From positions 434,001 through 498,000 of the forward strand of contig NZ_AKGD01000003.1 of NCBI RefSeq assembly GCF_000271305.1: a stretch of DNA of 64,000 nt, in the 5' to 3' direction. Of this stretch, positions 36,159 through 46,243 are shown in pieces. The stretch comes from Hydrocarboniphaga effusa AP103 (GTDB taxonomy: Bacteria; Pseudomonadota; Gammaproteobacteria; Nevskiales; Nevskiaceae). Each line of letters opens with the position of its first letter. Positions within the stretch are counted from its first letter, which is position 1. Below the pieces are notes generated by a model. It had not been told where the DNA came from. It searched no databases and was given only the letters and a program-made list of their open reading frames with translations. A program made the position numbers and the translations under genes.

Positions 36159-37373
36159 TCACGTCCAAACCAACTCCCCGCTCGCAAGCCTCAGCAGCAG
36201 CAGCGCCGACAACTTCGCGCGCTCGCTCAAGCTCGAAACCCGCATCCATTCGCGCTCCGAATGAATCTCGCCGCCGACGACGCCGAGGTTGTCGATGTTC
36301 GGCAGCCCATGCGCGGCGAGGTTGTTGCCGTCGCAGCAGCCGCCCGTGGGCTTGAACTGCAGGTCGAGATTCAGCTCGCGACCGCAGTCGCGAATCATCT
36401 CGGCGAGCCGCTGATGGCGTTCGTCGAAAACCTTGGGTGGACGCGTGAAGCCGCCGCGCAATTCCACGCCATAGCCCTCGCGCGCGTTGAGCCGCGTGAG
36501 CAGCAGGTCGAGCTGATCGTGCAGCCAGCATTCGTCGGCTGGCTGCGAGGTGCGGACGTTGAACTTGAAGATGCACAGATCCGGCACGATGTTGAGCGCG
36601 CCGCCGCCGCGCACGTAACCCGGATTCAAGGTGAGGCCTTCGCGCTGGCCGTTGAGCGCTGCGATGGCGCCGATCAGTTCGGCGCTCGCGGCGATGGCGT
36701 TGCGGCCCTGCTCGGGATTGCGGCCCGCATGCGCGGCGCGTCCATGCACGATCAGGTCGAAATTGCCGCTGCCCTTGCGTGCGGAGGCGAGATTGCCGTC
36801 GGCGTAGGCGGGTTCGTAGATCAGGCCCAGATGGTGGCGCCGAGCGGCCTCGGCGAGCAGCGGCGCCGAGCCGCGGCTGCCGATTTCCTCGTCCGGGTTC
36901 AGCAGCACTTCCCAGCCGATGCGGTTGCGCAGCGGCGAGCGTTCGAGTGCGGAGATCGCGGCCCACATCACCAGCAGGCCGCCCTTGAGGTCGGCGACGC
37001 CGGGGCCGTTGAGGCGATCGGCGCCCTGTTCGGTGGTGTGCTGGAACGGGCTGTCGGCCGCGTAGACCGTGTCCAGGTGCCCGCAGAAGAACACCTGCAG
37101 CGGCGCCTCGGGCCGCTTGCGCAGGCGCAGGGCGTGGCCGATGGGGCGTTCGCGTTCGCTGCCGTCGTCCGCAGTGGAGCGGTAGGCGGGCAGGGCGAGC
37201 CTTTCGGCCTGCGCCTGCAGCGGCGCGTAGAGCGCCTGCATGCGCGCGCCCACCGCATCGACGCCCGCGGCGTTGAAGCTGCCGGAGTTGATGGCGCAGA
37301 GCTGCAGCAGTTCGGCGCGCAGGGCGGGCAGCTGCTCGTCTATCCATTGCAACGCGGCACGATGATCGGCCAT
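36159..37373 (-). CDS. M20 family metallopeptidase
   Basis: A 404-residue M20 zinc peptidase/deacylase of the glutamate carboxypeptidase (CPG2-like) type. FFCGHLDTVYAADSPF carries the first ligand His and the catalytic Asp; NGPGVADLKGGLLVMW the bridging Asp; LLNPDEEIGSRGS the catalytic and ligand Glu pair. The dimerisation domain (VHGRAAHAGRNPEQGRNAIA) and final ligand His (GGEIHSEREW) are present. It is upstream of astA on the same strand. It might take over an N-acyl-amino-acid hydrolysis step such as that of AstE, but that is inference. Confidence 0.88.
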   Translation of the reverse strand: MADHRAALQWIDEQLPALRAELLQLCAINSGSFNAAGVDAVGARMQALYAPLQAQAERLALPAYRSTADDGSERERPIGHALRLRKRPEAPLQVFFCGHLDTVYAADSPFQHTTEQGADRLNGPGVADLKGGLLVMWAAISALERSPLRNRIGWEVLLNPDEEIGSRGSAPLLAEAARRHHLGLIYEPAYADGNLASARKGSGNFDLIVHGRAAHAGRNPEQGRNAIAASAELIGAIAALNGQREGLTLNPGYVRGGGALNIVPDLCIFKFNVRTSQPADECWLHDQLDLLLTRLNAREGYGVELRGGFTRPPKVFDERHQRLAEMIRDCGRELNLDLQFKPTGGCCDGNNLAAHGLPNIDNLGVVGGEIHSEREWMRVSSLSERAKLSALLLLRLASGELVWT

Positions 37374-37430
37374 GGCGGTGACGTTCGGGATGACGGCCCA
37401 TGGTAGGCGAGGCGGATCGCCACCGCCTGG

Positions 37431-37490
37431 GTGGAATCACCGGGTCACGATCCGGCATGCCGGATGCTAGGCTTGACCGGTTGATTCCAC
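37431..37490. promoter_or_regulatory. 60-bp nested palindrome between divergent genes
   Basis: GTGGAATCA (37431-37439) mirrors TGATTCCAC (37482-37490). Inside are CCGGGTCA versus TTGACCGG, and at the centre the perfect 16-mer ATCCGGCATGCCGGAT (37450-37465). It occupies the 135-bp gap between the divergent M20 peptidase and ABC-transporter genes. It could be an operator for both or a REP-type element; symmetry and position favour a shared regulatory site. Confidence 0.5.
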
Positions 37491-37508
37491 GATTCGATCG
37501 AGAGTTGC

Positions 37509-38339
37509 ATGAGAAAAGGCTGGCGGGGAGGCCTGTTGGCGCTGTGCGCCGCGCTGCTGTGGCTGCCGGCCGCGGTGGCCTGGGGCCAGGACGCGTCGAC
37601 GCCGTCCGGGCCTTCGGTGCTCGACGAGATCAAGGCGCGCGGCGAGCTGCGCGTGGGGCTCGAAGCGGGCTACATGCCGTTCGAGATGCGTGACAAGCGC
37701 GGCGGCATCATCGGCTTCGACGTCGACCTGGCCAAGCTCATGGCGCGCAAGCTCGGGGTCAGGCTCACGCTCGTCAACACGCAGTGGGACGGCATCATCC
37801 CGGCGCTGCTGACGGGCAAGTTCGACGTGCTGATGTCGGGCATGACGATCACCGAGGACCGCGCCAAGCAGGTCGACTTCGCCGACCCGTACATCATCAT
37901 CGGCCAGAGCGTGATCATGCAGCCCAAGCTCGCCGCGACCGTCCACGGCGTGGACGATCTGAACAAACCCGAATACATCGTCGCGACCAAGCTCGGCACC
38001 ACGGGCGATACCGCCGCTGCGCAATACATGCCGCGTGCGCAGATCATGAAGTTCGAGACCGAGGCCGAAGCCTTGCTGCAGGTGCGCAGCGGACGCGCCC
38101 ACGCCTTCGTCTACGACCTGCCGTACAACGCGGTCTACATGGCGCGCAACCCCGGCACGCTCGCGCATCTGTCCAAGCCGTTCACGCGCGAGGAACTCGG
38201 CTGGGCGATCCGCAAGAACGATCCGCGCTGGCGCGCCTGGCTCAACGATTTCCTCGCCGGCGCGCATCGCGACAAGGCCTACGATGCGCTGTATGGCAAG
38301 TGGTTCGAGCGCACGGCCTGGCTGAAGCTGGTGAATTGA
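37509..38339 (+). CDS. Amino-acid ABC transporter substrate-binding protein
   Basis: A 276-residue periplasmic binding protein of SBP family 3. Signal peptide LLALCAALLWLPAAVAWG; mature domain opens IKARGELRVGLEAGYMPFEM, then GFDVDLAKLMARKLGVRLTL, WDGIIPALLTGKFDVLMSGM and TEDRAKQVDFADPYI. These bind a polar amino acid. It is followed by the permease and ATPase genes, making a complete importer, although a ~200-bp REP region separates it from the permease. Placement opposite the AST genes suggests an arginine, ornithine or glutamate-type substrate (inference). Confidence 0.93.
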   Translation: MRKGWRGGLLALCAALLWLPAAVAWGQDASTPSGPSVLDEIKARGELRVGLEAGYMPFEMRDKRGGIIGFDVDLAKLMARKLGVRLTLVNTQWDGIIPALLTGKFDVLMSGMTITEDRAKQVDFADPYIIIGQSVIMQPKLAATVHGVDDLNKPEYIVATKLGTTGDTAAAQYMPRAQIMKFETEAEALLQVRSGRAHAFVYDLPYNAVYMARNPGTLAHLSKPFTREELGWAIRKNDPRWRAWLNDFLAGAHRDKAYDALYGKWFERTAWLKLVN

Positions 38340-38367
38340 CGATGAGCCACGTGCAAGCTGTTTTGCT

Positions 38368-38418
38368 CCCCTCTCCCGCGTGCGGGAGAGGGTGGTCCGA
38401 AGGACCGGGTGAGGGAGC
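38368..38418. repeat. REP-like element, left member of an inverted pair
   Basis: CCCCTCTCCCGCGTGCGGGA then GAGGGTGGTCCGAAGGACCG and GGTGAGGGAGC. Inverted partner at 38456-38503. The pair interrupts the transporter operon between binding protein and permease. Confidence 0.8.
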
Positions 38419-38455
38419 ATTGTGTGGAGTGGTCGCTCTCTTTTCGACTCGCGAA

Positions 38456-38503
38456 CCCTCACCCCCCGCTACGCGGGACCCTCTCCCGCACGCGGGAGAG
38501 GGG
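38456..38503. repeat. REP-like element, right member of an inverted pair
   Basis: CCCTCACCCCCCGCTACGCG then GGACCCTCTCCCGCACGCGG and GAGAGGGG. It mirrors 38368-38418 and ends about 30 bases before the permease start. Confidence 0.8.
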
Positions 38504-38534
38504 ACAGCCTGGACAGCGTCGATCGGTGCTACGC

Positions 38535-39482
38535 ATGTCTAACCCCAACAACCGATTCGCCTGGACCGCCGTCTACTTCGCCATCATCGCGCTGATCATC
38601 GGTGGCATCTACGCGATGTCGACGCGCGTGAACTACGACTGGAACTGGTCCGACGTTCCGCAGTATCTCGTCAGCACCACCGGCCAGGAGCTGCGCGCTC
38701 CGTTCGACGGCTACGTGACGATCGCCGAGGACGGCAAGTCGCTCACGCTCGCCGAATACGAAGGCGAGCGTAAGCAGACCTACACCGATTTCGCCGACAC
38801 CTACGCGGAGAGCGGAGACCTGGTGTTCCGCGACGATCTGCTCGCGTATCAGGCCGGGCTCAAGCCGGGCATTCTGCTCGTGGGCCTGTGGATGACGCTG
38901 AAACTGTCGGCGGTGTCGCTGGTGTTCGCGCTGCTGCTCGGGCTCGTCGCCGGGCTCGGCCGCGTGGCCGACAACCCGGCCGCCAAGCGCCTGTCGTCGA
39001 CCTACGTCGAGCTCATTCGCGGTACGCCGCTGCTCGTGCAGATCTTCATCGTCTACTTCTTCATCGGCACGGTGCTCAAGCTGTCGGCGTTCACGGCGGG
39101 CGTCGCGGCGCTCGCGGTGTTCACCGGTGCCTACATCGCCGAGATCGTGCGCGGGGGCATTCAGTCGGTGCCCAAAGGGCAGATGGAGGCGGCGCGCAGC
39201 CTCGGGATGAGCTACACGCAGGCGATGCGCCACGTGATCCTGCCGCAGGCGCTCAAGAAGACGCTGCCTTCGCTGGCCGGGCAGTTCATCAACCTGATCA
39301 AGGATTCGTCGCTGGTCTCGGTGATGGCGCTGACCGACCTGACCAAGGCCGGGCGCGAGATCGTGAGCTCGAACTTCCGTCCGTTCGAGGTCTGGTTCAC
39401 GGTCGCGATCATGTACCTGCTGCTCACCGGCAGCCTGTCGTGGCTGGTGCGCCGGCTCGAGAAGAGGATGGCGCATGACTGA
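38535..39482 (+). CDS. Amino-acid ABC transporter permease
   Basis: A 315-residue inner-membrane permease of the His/Glu/Gln/Arg/opine family. After a first membrane helix ([19 protein letters not shown]) there is a ~75-residue periplasmic insert ([20 protein letters not shown]), longer than in most family members. The permease core has [20 protein letters not shown], the [17 protein letters not shown] motif and [20 protein letters not shown] (EAA loop contacting the ATPase). The ATG at 38535 is chosen because it begins right after the REP pair. It overlaps the ATPase gene by eight bases. Confidence 0.93.
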   Translation: MSNPNNRFAWTAVYFAIIALIIGGIYAMSTRVNYDWNWSDVPQYLVSTTGQELRAPFDGYVTIAEDGKSLTLAEYEGERKQTYTDFADTYAESGDLVFRDDLLAYQAGLKPGILLVGLWMTLKLSAVSLVFALLLGLVAGLGRVADNPAAKRLSSTYVELIRGTPLLVQIFIVYFFIGTVLKLSAFTAGVAALAVFTGAYIAEIVRGGIQSVPKGQMEAARSLGMSYTQAMRHVILPQALKKTLPSLAGQFINLIKDSSLVSVMALTDLTKAGREIVSSNFRPFEVWFTVAIMYLLLTGSLSWLVRRLEKRMAHD

Positions 39483-40227
39483 GTCCGACCAGGAGATGCT
39501 GATCAGCGCCACCGGCGTCGACAAGTGCTACGACAACGGCACGCAGGCGCTCAAGAACGTGGATCTGCAGGTGAGACGCGGCGAAGTCGTCTGCATCGTC
39601 GGGCCGAGCGGTTCGGGCAAGAGCACGCTGCTGCGCACGCTCAATGCGATGGAGACGATCACCGGCGGCGAAGTGATCGTCGACGGCATCTCCGTGCATG
39701 CGCGCGGCACCGATCTGAACCGGCTGCGCACGAACGTGGGAATGGTGTTCCAGCAGTTCAACCTGTTCCCGCACATGACCGTGATCGAGAACGTGATGCT
39801 GGCCCCGATCAAGGTGCTCAAGTGTTCGCCGGCCGAGGCGCGCGAGCGGGCCGAAAAGCTGCTCGCCAAGGTCGGCCTGGCGGAGAAGGCCGATGTGCAT
39901 CCGGGCCAGCTCTCGGGTGGCCAGCAGCAGCGCGTCGCGATCGCGCGGGCGCTCGCGATGCAGCCGGCGATCATGCTGTTCGACGAACCCACCAGCGCGC
40001 TCGATCCCGAAATGGTCGGCGAGGTGCTCGACGTGATGAAGACCCTCGCTCGCGAGGGCATGACCATGTGCGTGGTTACTCACGAGATGGGCTTTGCGCG
40101 CGCGATGGCCAACCGCGTGATCTTCATGGACGCCGGCCAGATCCAGTGCGAGCAGCCGCCTGCTACTTTTTTCACCGAACCGAAAAACGAGCGCCTGCGC
40201 AGTTTTCTCGGGCAGGTGCTCAAGTAG
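39475..40227 (+). CDS. Amino-acid ABC transporter ATP-binding protein
   Basis: A 250-residue ATPase of the GlnQ/ArtP/HisP type that powers the importer. Walker A is [20 protein letters not shown]; the Q-loop is [18 protein letters not shown]; the signature is [17 protein letters not shown]; Walker B is [16 protein letters not shown]; and the H-loop is [11 protein letters not shown]. Start overlaps the permease stop, so both are made together. Confidence 0.96.
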   Translation: MTESDQEMLISATGVDKCYDNGTQALKNVDLQVRRGEVVCIVGPSGSGKSTLLRTLNAMETITGGEVIVDGISVHARGTDLNRLRTNVGMVFQQFNLFPHMTVIENVMLAPIKVLKCSPAEARERAEKLLAKVGLAEKADVHPGQLSGGQQQRVAIARALAMQPAIMLFDEPTSALDPEMVGEVLDVMKTLAREGMTMCVVTHEMGFARAMANRVIFMDAGQIQCEQPPATFFTEPKNERLRSFLGQVLK

Positions 40228-40294
40228 CGCCGGTTGCCGGCCGCTGCTGACGTGGCTGACACCGGCAACGAAATATCGGGCCGGCGACTTTAAC

Positions 40295-40324
40295 TTTATG
40301 TAAGTGGATCGCCCCCGTTAAACT
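40295..40324 (+). promoter_or_regulatory. Possible promoter of tRNA-Arg
   Basis: TTTATG followed after 18 bases by TAAACT, about nine bases before the tRNA start. Both hexamers are partial matches to sigma-70 consensus. Placement fits a short-leader tRNA promoter. Confidence 0.3.
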
Positions 40325-40332
40325 AGGCCGAT

Positions 40333-40409
40333 GTCCCCGTAGCTCAGCTGGATAGAGCGCACGCCTCCTAAGCGTGAGGTCGCAGGTTCGACTCCCGCCG
40401 GGGACGCCA
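40333..40409 (+). tRNA. tRNA-Arg (CCT)
   Basis: A 77-base cloverleaf. Acceptor GTCCCCG pairs with CGGGGAC; the anticodon stem CACGC/GCGTG encloses CTCCTAA, anticodon CCT; the T-loop is TTCGACT; CCA is encoded. A TTTATG (-35-like) and TAAACT (-10-like) 18 bp apart lie just upstream at about 40295-40324. Confidence 0.97.
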
Positions 40410-40598
40410 TCTCTCGAACGCATGCGGCCGCCCAGATGCCGCCGCCCGCCCATCGCGCCATCGGCCGCGCCCATCGAACCGAAAAGTTTTGCGACGAACC
40501 TCTCGGCGAGCATTCGCGCTGAGAACGGGTGCGTTATCCCTCGCCCCGCAACGGCGGTAGCATCCGCCTGCACAAGCCGCCGCATCGTCGGAGCGATC

Positions 40599-42464
40599 AT
40601 GAAACAACTCAAAGCCACCGCCTTGCTGATGTCCTTGCTGCTGGCCGCCTGTGGCGGCGGCGGTGGATATAGCGATGACGATGATGGAGGCGGCGATGGT
40701 GGCAGTGGAGGCGGTAGCGCTACGGTTTCGCGCGTGATCCTGCTTTCGAGCTCTCCGCAGCTGCCTTCTGCGGCCGACCAGCCGACCGAGGGCATCACGC
40801 TGTCGGCGCAGGCGCTCGACGCCAGCGGCAACCTGATTACCGCTTCCACGATCAACTTCTCGATTCCGCCGAGCAGTGGCGCGTTGATTGTCGCGGCCGA
40901 CGACGGTTCAGGGACGCGCACGGCCACGCTGACCACGGCGGGAGACCCTACGCCGCGCACGATTACGGTCACTGCAACTGCTGCCACGACCTCAGCGGCG
41001 GGAGTGAGCGCTTCGCGAGACATCCCTGTAACAGGCACTACGCTGACGCTGACCGGGCCGGACGCCATCGGATTTGGTCGGGGTGGTCAGTACGTTGCGA
41101 CCCTGCTCGATTCCGCTGGTGCGGGTATCGGCGGAGCACCGATCACTTTCAATTCGTCAGCCGGCTCTTTGTCGGTGATGAACGCGACGTCGAACTCGGT
41201 GGGCGTTGCCCAGACCACGCTGACCGGAAGCGCCTCGGGCAATGTCACCGCGCAGGCGCTGGGGCTGTCGGCTACTCGCAGCGTGGCGATTTCGTCCGAC
41301 CAGTTCAGCATTCTGGCGCCGACCGAAGCGAGCAATATCGCGCTCAATACCCCACAGCCGATCAGTGTGCAGTGGTTGCGGGAGGGCTCCGCTACCGAGA
41401 CTGCCGGAGCAACAGTGAATCTATCGGCATCGCGCGGAACGGTTACGCCCAATACGGTGACTCTTGACGACAGCGGACGCGCAACGGCTTCTATCACTTC
41501 GGCCAATGCCGGTGGAGCCGTTATCGTTGCGAGCAGTCCTGCGCTAACGCAGCCCTCGACGTCGGTTTCGGTGGAGTTCGTCGCTACGACGGCCTCGGCT
41601 ATCAACGTCCAGGCCTCGCCCGCGACGCTTCCAGTTGGAGAGAGCAGTGTGGTGACCGCTACCGTGCGCGACGCGGCCGGTAACCTCGTCAAGAACAAGA
41701 CTGTTGACTTCACTTTGACCGATGTTTCGGGGGGAACTTTGTCGGCTCCGAGCGCGGTCACAAGCAGCCAGGGCAAGGCATCGGTGACCTACAACGCATC
41801 AAGCGTGTCGTCCGCTGACCGAGGCGTGCAGGTGCGAGCGGTGGTGCGCGATACGCCATCAGTGTTTTCGACCGTCGCCTTCACCGTTCGCGGTCAAGCA
41901 CTGCGTATCACCTTGGGCACCGGCAACGAAATTTTTGAGCCCAATGAAACAACCTACCAGCTCCCCTACACGGTACTGGTCACCGACTCATCGGGTAATG
42001 CGGTGACCGACGCGACATTCCGGCTCAGCGTGCTGCCGGTGGCATATCGAAAGGGCATGTATGCTCAGGTTGACGTCGATGGCGATGACACCGCTGATGC
42101 CTGGGCTCCAATAGTCTCGACATTCTGCGACAACGAAGACGTTGACTATGACGGTGTGCTCGATCCCGGTGAGGACTTCAACGGCAATACGCGACTCGAT
42201 CCAGGCAATGTGGCGTCTGTCCCCGCGACGCTCGCGCTGGATAGCACAGGCGCCGGTCAGTTCAACATCACATATCCGCAGGATCGGGCCAGCTGGGTCG
42301 TGGTGGAGCTGCGGGGTGTAGCCACTGTCGCGGGAACGGAGTCAACCGAAAGCGCCATTTTTGTATTGCCGGCTTCCGCGCCGGATCTCAGCAATCTGGA
42401 TGTTTCGCCGCCAGGCGCGACCAGTCCCTATGCCACAGCTGGTAGCTGCGCATCCCCCAATTAA
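40599..42464 (+). CDS. Ig-like (Big-domain) surface lipoprotein
   Basis: A 621-residue lipoprotein: signal ALLMSLLLAACGGGGG with lipidated Cys, then an Asp/Gly-rich linker (YSDDDDGGGDGGSGGG) and several bacterial Ig-like (Big_1/invasin-type) repeats such as LSAQALDASGNLITASTINF, VTATVRDAAGNLVKNKTVDF and VLVTDSSGNAVTDATFRLSV. Near residue 500, DVDYDGVLDPGED and DFNGNTRLDPGN look like calcium-binding EF-hand/dockerin-type loops. Probably cell-surface exposed. Function unknown; adhesion or structural role is typical. Slightly less GC-rich than neighbours. Confidence 0.85.
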   Translation: MKQLKATALLMSLLLAACGGGGGYSDDDDGGGDGGSGGGSATVSRVILLSSSPQLPSAADQPTEGITLSAQALDASGNLITASTINFSIPPSSGALIVAADDGSGTRTATLTTAGDPTPRTITVTATAATTSAAGVSASRDIPVTGTTLTLTGPDAIGFGRGGQYVATLLDSAGAGIGGAPITFNSSAGSLSVMNATSNSVGVAQTTLTGSASGNVTAQALGLSATRSVAISSDQFSILAPTEASNIALNTPQPISVQWLREGSATETAGATVNLSASRGTVTPNTVTLDDSGRATASITSANAGGAVIVASSPALTQPSTSVSVEFVATTASAINVQASPATLPVGESSVVTATVRDAAGNLVKNKTVDFTLTDVSGGTLSAPSAVTSSQGKASVTYNASSVSSADRGVQVRAVVRDTPSVFSTVAFTVRGQALRITLGTGNEIFEPNETTYQLPYTVLVTDSSGNAVTDATFRLSVLPVAYRKGMYAQVDVDGDDTADAWAPIVSTFCDNEDVDYDGVLDPGEDFNGNTRLDPGNVASVPATLALDSTGAGQFNITYPQDRASWVVVELRGVATVAGTESTESAIFVLPASAPDLSNLDVSPPGATSPYATAGSCASPN

Positions 42465-42539
42465 CCCCAGGAATTCACTTCAGGCGTCAGCCGATCAGCC
42501 CATGAAATACTGCAGCCGTCCTAAATCCCGGAGGCTGCA

Positions 42540-43655
<1,116 letters not shown>

Positions 43656-43667
43656 TTTGTTGACGTT

Positions 43668-43720
43668 CCTCTCTCCCGCGAGCGGGAGAGAGTCCCGCCA
43701 TCGGCGGGGAGTGAGGGAGC
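43668..43720. repeat. REP-like palindromic element
   Basis: CCTCTCTCCCGCGAGCGGGA then GAGAGTCCCGCCATCGGCGG and GGAGTGAGGGAGC. It lies between ald and tRNA-His, and may help terminate ald transcription. Confidence 0.8.
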
Positions 43721-43753
43721 ACGGTCTGGAATGTGTGTGATGTCGAAGGGTGC

Positions 43754-43829
43754 GTGGCTGTAGCTCAGTTGGTAGAGTCCAGGATTGTGATTCCTGTTGT
43801 CGTGGGTTCGAGTCCCATCAGCCACCCCA
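43754..43829 (+). tRNA. tRNA-His (GTG)
   Basis: A 76-base cloverleaf: acceptor GTGGCTG/CAGCCAC, anticodon stem CAGGA/TCCTG with loop TTGTGAT (anticodon GTG), T-arm GTGGG-TTCGAGT-CCCAT, discriminator C73 and encoded CCA. The base at position -1, which is normally an encoded G pairing with C73, is C here (43753). Confidence 0.96.
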
Positions 43830-43848
43830 CCCGCGAGCGGGAGAGGGG
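43830..43848. repeat. Truncated REP-like element
   Basis: CCCGCGAGCGGGAGAGGGG, a half element in the space between tRNA-His and the 3' end of aguB. It matches the stem of the other copies. Confidence 0.6.
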
Positions 43849-43858
43849 ACACGCGATA

Positions 43859-44752
43859 TCAATCGCGATACCGTTTCACCAGATCCTCATACGCATCGAT
43901 GCGCCGGTCGCGCAGGAACGGCCACCAGCGGCGCACGTTTTCCGAACGCGCGAGGTCGATGTCGACGACGAGCGTCTCGGCTTTTTCGGTGCCGGCCTGG
44001 GCGATGAATTCGCCCTGCGGGCCGACTGCGAAGCTCGATCCCCAAAAGGTCGCGCCCTTGAGCGATCCGGTCGGGTCCGCTTCGTGGCCGCAGCGATTGG
44101 CGACGATCACGGGCAGGCCGTTGGCGACCGCGTGCGAGCGCTGGATGGTGATCCAGGCGTCGCGCTGGCGGGCCTGTTCTTCCTGCGTGTCTTCGGGGTT
44201 CCAGCCGATCGCGGTCGGGTAGAACAGCAGGTCGGCGCCGGCCAGTGCCATCAGCCGCGCGCCTTCGGGATACCACTGGTCCCAGCAGACCAGGATGCCG
44301 AGCTTGCCGAGGCTGGTCTCGATCGGCTTGAAGCCGAGGTCGCCCGGTGTGAAGTAGAACTTCTCGTAGTAGCCCGGATCGTCCGGAATGTGCATCTTGC
44401 GATACACGCCGGCGAGGCTGCCGTCCTTTTCAAGGACGACGGCGGTGTTGTGATAAAGCCCGGGCGCACGGCGCTCGAACAGCGAGCCGATGATGACGAT
44501 GCCGAGTTCTTTCGCAAGCTCGCCGAGAAACTTCGTCGACGGCCCCGGAATCGGTTCGGCGAGGTCGAACAGCTCGGTCGATTCGTGCTGGCAAAAGTAG
44601 AGGCCCGTGTGCAGCTCCTGCAGCAGCACGAGCTGGGCGCCACGCGCGGCGGCGTCGCGCACGGCGGCGGCGGAGACCGAGAGGTTGTGTTCGCGATCGT
44701 CGGTGCAGGCCTGTTGGACGATGCCGATGCGCAGGGTTTTCTTCGATGCCAT
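43859..44752 (-). CDS. aguB: N-carbamoylputrescine amidase AguB
   Basis: A 297-residue nitrilase-superfamily amidase that converts N-carbamoylputrescine to putrescine. The Glu-Lys-Cys triad is visible: LVLLQELHTGLYFCQ (Glu), YRKMHIPDDPGYYEKFYFTP (Lys) and LGILVCWDQWYPEGARLMAL (Cys). PDDPGYYEKFYFTPGDLGFK is typical of AguB. It follows aguA on the same strand with a 34-bp gap. Confidence 0.96.
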   Translation of the reverse strand: MASKKTLRIGIVQQACTDDREHNLSVSAAAVRDAAARGAQLVLLQELHTGLYFCQHESTELFDLAEPIPGPSTKFLGELAKELGIVIIGSLFERRAPGLYHNTAVVLEKDGSLAGVYRKMHIPDDPGYYEKFYFTPGDLGFKPIETSLGKLGILVCWDQWYPEGARLMALAGADLLFYPTAIGWNPEDTQEEQARQRDAWITIQRSHAVANGLPVIVANRCGHEADPTGSLKGATFWGSSFAVGPQGEFIAQAGTEKAETLVVDIDLARSENVRRWWPFLRDRRIDAYEDLVKRYRD

Positions 44753-44786
44753 CTGTCTTGTGCCTCTCGAACTCTCGTGAGCGGAC

Positions 44787-45818
44787 TCAGCCGCGTGCGG
44801 GCGCCTGCGGAATCTGCATGGTGACGCAGTGCAGGCCGCCGTACTGCAGGATGAGGGCGCGGCAATCGATGCCAATGACCTGGCGATCCTCGAAAACCTC
44901 ACGCAGCTTCGACAGCGCGGGCTCGTCGTTGGCGTCGCCGTAGATCGGCACGAGCACGACGTTGTTCATGATCAAAAAGTTCGCATAGCCGGCCGGCAGG
45001 CGCTGGCCGTCTTCATCGTAGATCGGCGCGGGCAGCGGCAGTTCCACGAGGTCGTATGGACTGCCGTCGCGCGTGCGCAGCGCCGCGAGTTCTTCGGCGA
45101 GGCCCTTGAGGTCTTCGTAGTGCGCGTCGCTCGGATCGCTGCAACCCTGATACGCGATGGTGTGCGCGTCGCAGAAGCGGGCGATGGTGTCGACGTGGCC
45201 GTCGGTGTCGTCGCCGAGCAGATCGCCATGCTTGAGCCAGAGCACGCGCTCGATGCCGAACTCGCGCTTGAGCACGGCTTCGATGCCTTCGCGCGTCAGC
45301 TGCGGATTGCGCGTCGGTGCGAGCAGGCAGCGCTCGGTGGTCAGCAGGGCGCCGCAGCCGTCGACTTCGATGCCGCCGCCCTCGAGCACGAAATCCACCG
45401 TCTCGACTGGCGCGCTCCAGGCGCCGAGCCCGGCGAGCTTGCGCGTGAGCTGGTTGTCGCGCTCGGCCGAGAATTTGTTGCCCCAGCCGTTGAAGGTGAA
45501 ATCCAGATGCACGAGCCGGCCGTCGCGAATCACCGTGATCGGCCCGTGGTCGCGAGCCCAGACGTCGTCCGATTCGACGCGATAGACGCGCAGCCGGGCC
45601 GGATGCGCCCCGGCCTGGATCAGCCGTTCGCGCAGATTGGCCGGATCAAGCCCGTAGTTGATGTGCACTTCCTGGTGCTGGCTGATGGCGACCGCGATGG
45701 CGACGAAATTGGCTTCCACGGCCTCGAAATGACGCGCGAAGTCACCGTCGGCACGCGGCCAGGTCAGCATCACGGCGGACTGGGGAGCCCATTCGGGCGG
45801 CAGGAAATTGCGGGGCAT
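44787..45818 (-). CDS. aguA: Agmatine deiminase AguA
   Basis: A 343-residue agmatine deiminase, which makes N-carbamoylputrescine from agmatine. PPEWAPQSAVMLTWPRADGD opens the fold; VWARDHGPITV and DFTFNGWGNKF carry substrate ligands; EGGGIEVDGCGALLTTERCL and HGDLLGDDTDGHVDTIARF the catalytic His and Asp; the nucleophile Cys is near the end in LQYGGLHCVTMQIPQAP. It forms a two-gene agmatine-to-putrescine operon with aguB. Confidence 0.96.
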   Translation of the reverse strand: MPRNFLPPEWAPQSAVMLTWPRADGDFARHFEAVEANFVAIAVAISQHQEVHINYGLDPANLRERLIQAGAHPARLRVYRVESDDVWARDHGPITVIRDGRLVHLDFTFNGWGNKFSAERDNQLTRKLAGLGAWSAPVETVDFVLEGGGIEVDGCGALLTTERCLLAPTRNPQLTREGIEAVLKREFGIERVLWLKHGDLLGDDTDGHVDTIARFCDAHTIAYQGCSDPSDAHYEDLKGLAEELAALRTRDGSPYDLVELPLPAPIYDEDGQRLPAGYANFLIMNNVVLVPIYGDANDEPALSKLREVFEDRQVIGIDCRALILQYGGLHCVTMQIPQAPARG

Positions 45819-45980
45819 GGCCTTGAATCGGGGAGGCGGCGAGGGCCGCGACCTTACACCGGAATGATGTCAGCGGGAATGCGGCCGGCGCCGGCCGGAA
45901 ACCGTTCAGTTGTGCGAGGGCATGCTGCCGCCGGGCATCGAGCCCATCACGAAAAGAAGCACCCAACGAAAGGACTCGTC

Positions 45981-46151
45981 ATGAAAACCTTCAAACCGCT
46001 GTTCGGTACTGCCGCGACCCTGCTGCTGCTCTCGGGCTCGCTGTTCCTGACCGCCTGCAACACCATGGAAGGCGCCGGCAAGGACATCGAAGCGGGCGGC
46101 GAGGCGATCCAGAAGTGCGCCGATACCACGGATCCGTCCTGCAAGCGCTGA
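45981..46151 (+). CDS. Entericidin A/B family lipoprotein
   Basis: A 56-residue lipoprotein. Signal ATLLLLSGSLFLTACNTMEG with lipidated Cys26, then the entericidin motif GAGKDIEAGGEAIQKCADT. The second Cys pair (CADTTDPSC) is slightly longer than in E. coli EcnB. AAAGGA is the ribosome site. In E. coli entericidins form an antidote/toxin pair; single copies like this are common in proteobacteria and of unclear role. Confidence 0.9.
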   Translation: MKTFKPLFGTAATLLLLSGSLFLTACNTMEGAGKDIEAGGEAIQKCADTTDPSCKR

Positions 46152-46243
46152 GCAGTCCGAGCTGGACCGCAGGGCGAATCATGCCTGCCACTGCCGTCGC
46201 CCGACCTGCACAGGCGAACGGTGGGTCGTGACTCGGCCTACTC

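Noticed and set aside
36048..37406. Plus-strand 452-codon frame over the M20 peptidase
   Set aside because: Shadow of the M20 gene, which has all metal-ligand motifs.
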